The notes beneath the pieces are model-generated. The model made no database searches. It saw only the letters and a program-made list of their open reading frames with translations, and had not been told where the DNA came from. From Eustoma russellianum (taxonomy: Eukaryota; Streptophyta; Magnoliopsida; Gentianales; Gentianaceae): a stretch of 64,000 nt of DNA. Below are positions 34,531 through 43,630 of the stretch, one piece after another. Every line of letters starts with the position of its first letter. Positions within the stretch are counted from its first letter, which is position 1. Where the stretch lies: contig AP025074.1 in NCBI GenBank assembly GCA_036186865.1, forward strand, positions 5,942,877 to 6,006,876, read 5' to 3'. A program made the position numbers and the translations under genes.

Positions 34531-37500
34531 TGTTGTACCCAACTGACAATGTACTTGAAACCATGACTAAGTGACGTAATGCAACTAAAGATTCCTCCAA
34601 GTGCATGTTACTTGACTTAAATTAGCACTTCTTTACTTAAATTCTTTTAAGATAGATACTAAATAATTACATAAGGGAATGTCACAAGGTAATGAAATAC
34701 CTTATGAATTTCGGTCAAAAGGCCTTGATCAACCATGGAACAATTTCGCTTTATAAGAATACCAACTTAAATGATCCTCACAAAAGCAAATTTAAAATCA
34801 TATTAGATAAAATAAATAAAAGTATAAGTTACGTACGTATGTGTTATGCTAAGAGTGAAAAGACCAAAATACCCCCAAGACCCCCCAATATTTCGACCAA
34901 GGCCATGGAGGGATCTAGAATCCTCTCCATTATTCTACTACTTAGAATATCTAATTTAAAATATCAAATTAGTTTGAAATAAAACAATAAAATAAAGAAA
35001 AGCATGCAAAAGAAATAATAACATACAAAAAGGTGAAGGCATGGGAGACAAAAGCTTGAGGCTACAAGCCTTAGGTTTGCTTTTCCTTTCCTCCCCCATG
35101 CACCGGCCACCCCCTTTCCCCTACACCCCTTAGTTTTTTTTTTAAATTAAGCAAGACACCTCCTTCTTTCCATCTTGAACTCCCAAGCCAAGACAACACT
35201 TAGACAAATTTTCCATCTCCCTCCAACCACACCTTTCAGCCTTCATCTTGGAGCTAGGAGTTCCAACTCAAGTCTCATCTTCAAGACTCAAGAAGCATCT
35301 AGGTAAGCCTCATTTCAAGTTTCTTAAGTAGATTCTCCATGCCAAATAATGAAGCTCACATGGGTGCCCTTTTTCCTACCCCTAACTGTGACCTTTATGG
35401 TCACTAGGTGCAAGATATTCAACTCTTTTAGGTGGTGCAATCTCTTTCTAGGAAAGCTCCATTCAAGGTTCCACTTTAGTAAGAAGATCTAACCTCAAAT
35501 GAGTTCTATTTTCACTTAAGAATGATGACTAACATTCTTCCCTCCTCTTCAAAAATCGTATGCTCAAGAGTTAAGGAGGAGGAAGATTTCAACTCATCTC
35601 ATCCAACATCCAAGTTAAGAAAAAGCTCTAGCTTGAATAGGCAAGTATACACTAGACTCTCATGATTTATTTGAAGAATTAGTGACTTGAATGGCTAGAT
35701 GTTTCTAAGATGTGAACTTTAGTTGAATATACTAAGTTTTAAGACTATACCTTAGTGATTCCTAAAGAACAATGTCTTGCATGTGGTTAATTCTCCAAAG
35801 ATGAAATCTTTTCTTATATGCAATGTGATATGAGGCTGTTTTAGGATGAACTAAGGATCACCCAAGTGAGTCTAGGTAAGAATAGCTCTTGGATTGAGAC
35901 TTGTGAAGTTCTAAGAGAGCATGCATGTGCTAGATGTGAGCTTATGAAGTAGTTGGTAAGATTGAAATAAAATAGAACTTGAATATGTTACATGCCTAAA
36001 TAAATGTTGTAAAATGTGTTCATGACACCACACAAGTTTCGGCCAAGAGGATGAAAAAGATGGTGAGCCTTGACTTCAAGAAAGAACACTTGTTTTGAGC
36101 AAATATGATAATGGTTGTGTACAAACTACAAACTGTTTTGATATGATGCAAAGATGACTCAATAAAAAGAATGGAATCTGGATATTCATGGAAAAAAGGG
36201 TGTATGTGATGACTAATAAGTTATTTCATAAGAACAAGATAATTAGTGGACCCTTGACATGGAAAAGTGACGAAACACAAAATCACTGGAGCTGGACAGA
36301 ATTAGGCAGTGTGTTGTGTGACCTCAAAGTGGATCTTATTAATGTGCAATCAAGTTGATTTTTGGTATGATGTTAGTCCTATGTGTGTGTCAATTATGAA
36401 AGTTTGAATTTTGGTAAAATAAGTTGAATATTATTTTTAATAAAATATTTGGTGAAACTGCTCAGGCTGGAATTTCTGGAACTGGGCAGAATTGCATCAC
36501 GAATTAAATGGTCTAAAAATGGATCTTGGAAATGTTCAATTAAGCTGATTTTTGGTATGGTGGCCACCTTATGTGTATAACAAAATTGAGAGTTTGAATT
36601 TCGGTAAAATAAGATGTGGATTATTTTTAAGAAATTATTTGGTAAAACTGCTCAAGCTGAAACTACTGGAGCAGGACAGAATTAAGTAACGAGTTCCTTG
36701 ACCAAAAAATGGACCTTGGAAACATGCAAATTTGCTAAATTTCGGTAGGATGCTAGTTCTGCATGTTTATGACATGGTGAGTTGGAATTTCGAGAAAAGG
36801 AATTATGGTTTTGCCACAATAGCATTGTTAGTAAAATTGGTCAGTCCAGTAACAGCATGTGACTCATTTCGGAAAAATAATTAAATGAACCCTCTAAAGT
36901 TATTGGATTGCCCTGGAAATTCTATGTTAAACACCTAAGACGTAGAGGAGCATGACCATATAAATTAATCTATTTGGTAATATCGTTTTGATGGGTAATT
37001 ATGGATACAAATTTAATGTACTAAAACTGAAAAATTGGGCAGAATAGGGGAATAAGTTATGAGGCCTAATTTTGTGGATTTGGACCTATATACATGGTTC
37101 GGGCCCATGAATGATAGTCTTTAGGGATTTTACTATATTTTTCAGGTTTTGGCCATATGATTAAGGATCTAAAGTCATGAAAAATTAAGGTAATGATGGC
37201 AATTGTACCGCAGAATTCAGCAAGTACACTTGATAATAATTTAATGATTTAAGGGCCTCATTCGCCTTAGAAAGTTACGAAAATTTTACGACATGTAAAT
37301 AAGACCCCACTAAATACATGTAGGACAAAAGATAATGAAAATGGGCCTGTTTGGTTAATTTAGCCTCCCCATGAACATGAAGTAAAATCTGGAATTTTTT
37401 TTTAGTTTCCGAAACCATGCTTGTTGACATGTTATGAGGAATACTTACGATAATTCATGCCATGACTTGCATTGCATATCATTTCATGTATAATGCATGA

Positions 37501-37654
37501 TCATATGCACCATGAATCTGATTTTTATGAATTTTCCGTATGCAAAAAAATCTTTTCAAGTAAACACGTTTTTCGTTATGCATGTAAGTTATTTATGGTC
37601 CCATGTTTTTAAAGAAAGATTTATGATTCCCTTGCTGTCCAAGCATGCGACTAA

Positions 37655-37870
37655 ACCGACTCTAGACCTGGGGTTAATAGGTCTGATGACATGATATGTT
37701 CTGGACCCGTCCCAGACCCGGGGTTAATTTGTCCGATGATATGTTCTGGACCCGATCCAGGCCCGGGTTTAATTGGTCTGATGCTATGTTCTGGACCCGT
37801 CCCAGACCTGAGGTTAATTGGTCTGATGACATGTTTTGGACCCGTTTAGATTCGGAGTTAATTGATCTGA
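37655..37870. repeat. LTR minisatellite (D, 5')
   Basis: About five degenerate units of ~42-47 bp with the core ATGTTCTGGACCCG then CCCAGACC, GGGTTAATT and GGTCTGATG. The 3' LTR homologue is at 46735-46945. Confidence 0.88.
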
Positions 37871-38076
37871 CACTCCGTTTTTCTGACACGATATTTTATG
37901 GGACCAAAATGATGTTTTTGACATGACATGATATCATGCATTGCATTTTGCATAACTCGTGAACACGTTGACATGTTGTATGTTACAGTTAATGGATAAT
38001 AAGATATTGTTGGTATAGCACTACCTAAACTTATTCTTAGGCTATATTGTCAAGCAAATATAGGATTAAAGATCAG

Positions 38077-38202
38077 GTATGAATTAATATTCGAGGTTCT
38101 TGGGGTTTTACATTCATGTTATGGTTCTTTATTTTTTTCATGATAGTTTATTGTATGCTTGTTGGGTGATTTTTATCACTCACACTTTTATTTTTCCCCC
38201 AG
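38077..38202 (+). other. Candidate leader intron in the D 5' LTR
   Basis: GATCAG|GTATGAATT opens and TTTTATTTTTCCCCCAG closes a 126-nt segment, ending 378 bp before the LTR end. The 3' LTR copy is 47144-47269, also 126 nt. Position and both ends match E1 and F. Confidence 0.45.
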
Positions 38203-38582
38203 CGCCAAAAAATGCTAAAGTCGAATGGATCGAGGATGAACCAAAAGTGTCGTACCCGTAGTCGAGGTGTTAGGAGAAGATCATGCTTAAGGACTTTTCT
38301 GTGGCTATGATGATGTACTATGAACTATGTTAAACTCTTTGGAATTTCGGTTATGTTGTTTTGTGGACTACTACTTTTGGGGACTTAGTATTTCGTAATG
38401 CATGTTTATTTTAAAAAATTTTAATTCCGCCTAAATTTTACTACCATGTTAAACGTTAGCATGGGAGTCCATGGCTTAAGTTATGGATTTTTGCATGTTA
38501 TGCATGATGCTTTGTAATCGCCTTAGTGAAGTACGGCGGGTGCACCGTATTCAGACAAGGTCCGGGTGCGGGGCGCTACAGG

Positions 38583-38594
38583 TGGTATCAGAGC
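38583..38594 (+). other. D primer-binding site
   Basis: TGGTATCAGAGC, initiator tRNA-Met type, two bases after the 5' LTR. Confidence 0.92.
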
Positions 38595-38772
38595 CCAGGC
38601 TCTAGATTTTGGGCAGAACGTAGAACTAAGTTATGATCTTAGCAATCTAAGTTTGATCTTAGATCTAAGTCATGATCTTAGATGAGTGATGGCCTTAGAC
38701 TAGGACCACTTAGACCGGGTTTAGGATGTAATTTAATAATTAATCCTAAATTATGAAATCCGGATCTATAAT

Positions 38773-38885
38773 GTAAGATGTGTCTTTTATCTTCCTTATT
38801 TAAAATTTTTGGATTATGGTCTCGATTCAAAATAATTTGGTATATTCCAACTTTTTAATTAAAATGTTAACACCCTATAGTGCAG
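38773..38885 (+). other. Candidate intron between PBS and gag ATG (D)
   Basis: GTAAGATGTG at 38773, very AT-rich interior, TTAACACC branch-like word and TGCAG directly before ATG 38886; 113 nt. The position parallels the B candidate at 19104-19198. Confidence 0.4.
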
Positions 38886-40065
38886 ATGGTGAGACCGCGT
38901 GGCAGACCTCCTAGGGCACGACCAGCTGCTCAGGAGCCCGTTCCTCCACCACCAGTTCAGGTCCCGCCACCATAGTCGGACCAGAATCCTCCAGTTCAGA
39001 ATAATCCACCACCACCACCGCAGGCACCTGTTCCACCGGTTATCCCTGACATGAATGCCTTTCAGGCCTTTTGCCAAGTTGTTACCCAGATCGGGCAAGG
39101 CCTAATCCATCGGAATGCTCCTCCACACCAGCCTGTGAGAGATGCCAAGTATTACTTTGAGAAATTAAAGAGAGCAAATGTACCACCGTTTGAGGGAAAA
39201 CCAGACCCCGATACAGCAGAGAAGTGGTTGGATGAAGTTGAAAACTGTTTCGTGTTAATTCAAGCCCCAGACGAGCTGAAAGCTCAAGCCATCAGACCTT
39301 TTCTAATCAGTGAAGCAAACCAATGGTCGAAGATGAATCTACACCCCTTGCCTAGACCGATTGCCCGGGAGAGATTTCTGCAAGAATTTCACAAGTTCTA
39401 TATCCCTCCGTCGGTCAAGTTACAAAAGAGGCATGAGTTTGAATCCTTGAAGCAAGAGCCTGGTATGATGGTAGCCGAGTATGCAAATAAGTTCATCGTA
39501 TTAGGGAGATCTCAGCCTGTTACCATGAATGTGAAGAAACAAAAATGCTGAAGTTTGAAAGAGGCCTGAATCCAAGAATCAGGACATGGTTAGTGAATGC
39601 CAACCCCACCAATTTTGGAGCTCTTTTGGACGGATGCTATCGGATTGAGAGAGACATTATACGATGAGATGATGTGGGGCAAAAGAGAAAGACAAGGGAC
39701 TGGTAATGAGAAGTACAGAAAGGTAGCTAAGAAGAATTTTAGAGGATCGGTTAGACAAGGAAAGTCCCAGGGTCAGAATCAGAGCCGCCAGCAGCATCAG
39801 AATAATCAGCAAAGGAATCAAGCTCCATATCAGCAGCCAGCTATACTCGTGTGCCCTCAGTGCCAGAAGAGACACATAAGTGAGTGTCGATGGAAGACTG
39901 GACAATGCTTTGGATGCGGCAAAGATGGCCACCTGATTAAGGATTGCCCAGAAAGAGGAGCAAAGCAACCGCAACAACAGCCAAAGAACCAGCGGCCATG
40001 TGCAAATGCGAGGGTGCACGCCATGACGGATGCTGATGTTGAGGAGACCGCAGATGTAGTAACTG
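38886..40065 (+). pseudogene. D Gag
   Basis: ATG 38886 opens a Pro/Gln-rich N terminus (MVRPRGRPPRARPAAQEPV) with TAG at 38973 in a Pro-Gln context. The capsid-like domain runs to about 39540 (YFEKLKRANVPPFEGKPDPDTAEKWLDEVE, FYIPPSVKLQKRHEFESLKQ). A one-base loss in the A-rich run near 39540 shifts frame into MLKFERGLNPRIRTW. The nucleocapsid has two zinc motifs: CPQCQKRHISEC and CFGCGKDGHLIKDC (39906-39947). The Gln/Asn-rich stretch before them (39760-39840) is low complexity. The exon ends ...EETADVVTG at the intron 1 donor; reading through gives KI then stop at 40074-40076, a natural Gag end. Confidence 0.87.
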
Positions 40066-40146
40066 GTAAGATTTAAAGTTTTACGCCTTATAACGTTTTA
40101 CTTATACATGCATATACTGTTGCTTAGTTAAATGTGCATGATTCAG
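40066..40146 (+). other. D intron 1 (candidate, Gag/protease junction)
   Basis: 81 bp, ACTG|GTAAGATTTAAAG ... GCATGATTCAG|GAAC. GTAAGA is a strong plant donor, the interior is T-rich, and the splice rejoins GTIL, matching the intron 1 exon junction of B (GEIL) in phase 1. Unspliced it stops within three codons. Confidence 0.78.
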
Positions 40147-40988
40147 GAACTATCTTAGTATGTAGCATACCTGCAAATATATTGTTCGACAGTGGCGCTA
40201 GCCACTCATTTATCTCTAGGAAGTTTGCTAAGAACCTCAATCATAACTCAATCAGATTAGAAACACCCTATAAAGTACAAGCAGCCGGTGATCAAGTACT
40301 TGTCTCTCATCATATCTTCTGAAATTGTGTGCTTGAGTTTGATGAACAGCGTTTTGAAGCCGACTTGATTCCTATAACCATGAGCGATTTTGATGTGATC
40401 CTTGGAATAGATTGGCTCTCGAGGAACCATGCTCACATCGATTTCCGGAATAGGCAAGTTAGCATTAAGAACCCAGCTCGAGATGAAGTGTCATTCCAAG
40501 GAGGAGCTAAGTTAAAGAAACCATCCAAGAAAGTTTTTGTTAACGTGGCTTGTGCCAGCCGAGCGTTGAAGAAAGGCCATGAAGGATTCTTTGTTTATGC
40601 CCTAAGCGCTGAGCAAGCGATTCCTACTCTTGCACAAGTCCCAATTGTTAACGAATACCCTGATGTGTTCCCCGATGATCTACCTGGACTACCTCCTGAT
40701 CGCAAATTTGCCTTCGAGATAAACCTTGTTCTAGGAGCTGAGCCCATATCAAAAGCCCCATATCGGATGGCTCCAGCAGAACTGAAAGAGCTAAAGGAGC
40801 AGTTACACGAGTTGCTAGAAAAGAAGCTCATTCGCCCCAGCATTTCACATGGGGGTGCTCCTGTGTTATTCGTAAAGAAGAAAGATGGACGTATGCGCTT
40901 ATGCATCGATTATCGGGAGCTCAATAAAATCACCATAAAGAATAAGTATCCACTGCCTTGGATTGACGACTTATTCGACCAACTCAGG
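40147..40988 (+). pseudogene. D protease and N-terminal reverse transcriptase
   Basis: The protease active site LFDSGASHSF has DSGA intact at 40188-40199. A TGA at 40320 interrupts just after VSHHIF; the frame resumes with [18 protein letters not shown] begins around [23 protein letters not shown], with [23 protein letters not shown] (His where Pro is usual before the Trp/Gly pair of this family), [31 protein letters not shown], ending exactly at the intron 2 donor. Homologous in order and length to B 17037-17877. Confidence 0.9.
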
Positions 40989-41063
40989 GTATGTAACTAA
41001 CAGGCTTTAGTTTAGTTAAGGTTTAAATCTTTTCAAAGCCCTATTTAAAGTATCTTAATGCAG
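40989..41063 (+). other. D intron 2 (candidate, in RT)
   Basis: 75 bp, CTCAGG|GTATGTAACTAAC ... ATCTTAATGCAG|GGATCC, phase 0, between FDQLR and [12 protein letters not shown] is the fourth codon if unspliced. Same site and phase as the 76-bp intron 2 of B. In F the matching donor position reads ATAAGC and downstream RT is deleted. Confidence 0.8.
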
Positions 41064-42055
41064 GGATCCCGAATCTTCAGTAAGATTGACCTGCGATCTG
41101 GATACTTTCAATTGAAGATTAAGGCTGAAGATGTCCCTAAGACTGCTTTCAGAACCCGCTATGGACACTATGAATTCTTGGTCATGCCCTTTGGTTTGAC
41201 CAATGCCCCTGCCGCCTTTATGGATCTCATGAATCGAGTCTTTCAGGACCAATTGGACAAGTTCGTAGTGGTCTTCATAGACGACATCTTGATCTATTCA
41301 CCAGACGCAGAGACTCACGCAAACCATTTGAGGACAGTCTTGAATATTCTAAGAGGAAGGCAGTTGTACGCAAAATTTAGCAAATGCGAGTTTTGGATGC
41401 GTAGTGTATCCTTCCTCGGCCATGCTATTTCAGAAGATGGGATTTCTGTGGATCCCAAGAAAATCAAAGCTATCACGGAATAGACCAGACCAACAAACGG
41501 TACTGAAGTGAGAAGTTTCCTTGGGCTAGCAGGATATTATCGGAAATTTGTAGAAGGATTTTCGAGGATACCTGTTCCCCTCACCAGATTGACCCAAAAG
41601 AAAACCAAGTTTGAGTGGAGTGCCGACTATGAAAAGAGTTTCTCGAAGTTAAAAGCAAGGTTGACATACGCCCTATCCTAGCTCAGCCCAGTCCTGGCGA
41701 GAAGTATGTGGTGTACAGTGATGCTTCAAAGAACGGTCTCGGATGTGTACTTTTGCAGAGAGATAAAGTGATAGTTTATGCGTCCCGACAGTTAAAACCA
41801 TTCGAGCAAAACTACCCCATTCATGATCTTGACTTGCCGCAGTGGTTTTCACATTGAAGATATGGAGACACTACTTGTATGGTGAGAAGTTGAGATCTAT
41901 ACCGACCACAAAAGTTTAAAGTATCTCTTTACCCAGAAAGAGCTCAACATGCGGCAGCGCAGATGGCTCGAGCTGATTAAAGACTATGACCTCTCCATTC
42001 AATATCATCCGGGGAAAGCTAACAAAGTGGCTGATGCGTTAAGTCGAAAAACAAG
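41064..42055 (+). pseudogene. D reverse transcriptase (palm) and RNase H
   Basis: RT exon 2: [34 protein letters not shown], catalytic FIDDIL at 41273-41290, [19 protein letters not shown] at 41481 stands where B has Trp (EWPRPTN). Then [17 protein letters not shown], with a base loss near 41670. RNase H follows: [18 protein letters not shown] (no intron here), single-base losses near 41836 and 41889, then [31 protein letters not shown] ending near 42050. RT and RNase H together make the cDNA. Confidence 0.88.
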
Positions 42056-43435
42056 TCACCCATGTCAACCACCCCTTCAACGAGATATGGAAGAGTTTGG
42101 CTTAGAAGAAGTTGATTCAGTCGATGAAGTTCTCGCCAAGTTGGTTCTTATTCCTTCGCTGATTGACCGGATCAAAGAGGCTCAAGGGAGTGATACAGCC
42201 TTAAGAAAGATTAAGGAGAGGATGAAAGATAAGCCACAAGGTGACTTTGAAATTTGAAGTGATGACAGTTTATGGTACCGAGGACGGTTATGTGTACCTG
42301 AAAACAAAGAAATCAGAGATGAAGTCTTGATGGAAGCCCATAACTCGTGATTATCTATACATCCTGGAGCTAATAAGATGTACCAAGACCTCAAGCAAAA
42401 GTTTTGGTGGCACGGTATGAAGAATCAAATATCTGAATTTGTTGAGCGATGCTTGGTCTGTCAAAGGGTAAAAGCTTAACACCGAAGACCCGCTGGATTA
42501 TTACAACCTTTAGAAGTGCCGGAATGAAAATGGGACCACATCACTATGGATTTCGTGACCGACCTACCCAAGACTAAGTATGGAAATGATGCTATATGGG
42601 TCGTTGTGGATCGGTTGACTAAGTCTGCTCATTTCATGGCCATGTCGATTAAAGCATCCCTGGAGAAGTTAGCGTCGATGTACATTGATCAAATTGTCTG
42701 TTTACATGGTGTGCCCATAAGTATCATATGCGACCGCGATCCCCGTTTTACCTCGAGATTCTGGACATCCTTTCAAAAGGCAATGGGCACCGAGATTAGA
42801 ATGAGTTCCGCGTTCCATCCTCAAACTGATGGCCAATCAGAAAGAACAATTCAAACCCTTGAGGACATGCTTCGCGCTTGCATTCTTGACTTTGGAGGAA
42901 GCTGGGATAAAAGCTTTAAGCTTGTTGAGTTTTCATACAATAACAGTTTCCACAGATCCATCAGGATGGCACCTTATGAAGCATTGTATGGGCGAAAATG
43001 TCGGTCCCCGCTCTATTAGGACGAGATTGGAGATAAGATCTATACGGGACCCAACATTGTTGAGCAAACTCGAGAAAAGGTAAAGATGGTTCAACAAAGA
43101 CTGAAAGCGGCACAAGACAGAAGTAAGGTATGGGCTGATGAAAGAAGGAGATCCTTAGAGTTTCAAGAAGGAGAGAAAGTTTTCCTCAAGGTTTCTCCAA
43201 CAAAAGGGGTCAAGAGATTTGGCATAAAGGGGAAATTGAGCCCAAGATTCATTGGACCTTATGAAATCTTAGAAAAAGTCGGTGAAGTTGCATATCGCCT
43301 GGCGTTGGCCCCATCACTTTCCCAGTTACATGATGTATTCCATGTTTCCCAACTTCGGCGATATGTTTATGATCCTAGCCACATCCTTGAAGATCAACAA
43401 TTGAAGGTTGAAGACGATACATCTTATGAAGAGGA
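42056..43435 (+). pseudogene. D integrase
   Basis: The zinc-binding N terminus (SIHPGANKMYQDL ... ERCLVCQR) is flanked by TGA at 42255, TGA near 42348 and TAA near 42477. TGA at 42525 replaces Trp of the PEWKW segment kept in B. The catalytic core, open from Met 42546, has MDFVTDLPK, ICDRDPRFTSRFW and GQSERTIQ, the D, D, E positions. TAG 43017 replaces Trp of the HWDE segment. The C-terminal GPY/F module (FIGPYEILEKVGEVAYRLAL, HDVFHVSQLRRYV) lies in the frame 43086-43583. Confidence 0.88.
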
Positions 43436-43583
43436 GCCCCTAAAGATCATTGATTGGAAAGAAAAGAAGTTGAGAAAGAGATCCATACCCATGGTGAAGG
43501 TTCAGTGGAAGCACCATCCGGGAGAAGAAGCCACATGGGAAACGGAGGAAGACATGAAGAATAGATACCCCCCATCTTTTTGA
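43436..43583 (+). pseudogene. D chromodomain
   Basis: The last ~50 residues of the 43086-43583 frame, SIPMVKVQWKHHPGEEATWE and then TEEDMKNRYPPSF stop, have the W-x(n)-ATWE aromatic pattern of plant chromovirus chromodomains. It is fused in frame to the integrase C terminus and is intact, though the integrase upstream is not. By family knowledge it reads histone or heterochromatin marks to guide insertion. Confidence 0.85.
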
Positions 43584-43593
43584 CTAGTTTCTA

Positions 43594-43630
43594 AAGTTTC
43601 GAGGACGAAACTTATGATAGGGGGTGAGGA
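43594..43630 (+). other. D pre-PPT hairpin and polypurine tract
   Basis: Stem AAGTTTCG/CGAAACTT with AGGA loop (43594-43613), then ATAGGGGGTGAGGA ending at the 3' LTR. The hairpin begins about 10 bp after the chromodomain stop. Confidence 0.85.

Larger units (their letters stand above)
34531..38580 (+). repeat. D 5' LTR
   Basis: 4050 bp. Minisatellite at ~37655-37870, candidate leader intron 38077-38202 with the shared hairpin at 38166-38179 (GTGAT/ATCAC), and a GC-rich terminus (GTACGGCGGGTGCACCGTAT near 38530). An open frame of 60-100 codons (34692 on) recurs in both LTRs but has no recognisable domain. Confidence 0.94.

Noticed and set aside
34692..34982. Open frame found in both D LTRs (also 43792-43992)
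   Set aside because: Its repetition is due to the LTR duplication, the C terminus differs through an indel, and it has no domain or upstream gene context.
37655..37870. Regular repeats that could suggest a CRISPR array (also 8868-9155, 50165-50425)
   Set aside because: Contiguous degenerate minisatellite units without unique spacers, inside plant LTRs, duplicated with the LTR.
38583..38594. tRNA-like word TGGTATCAGAGC
   Set aside because: Primer-binding site complementary to initiator tRNA-Met, not a tRNA gene; no cloverleaf around it.
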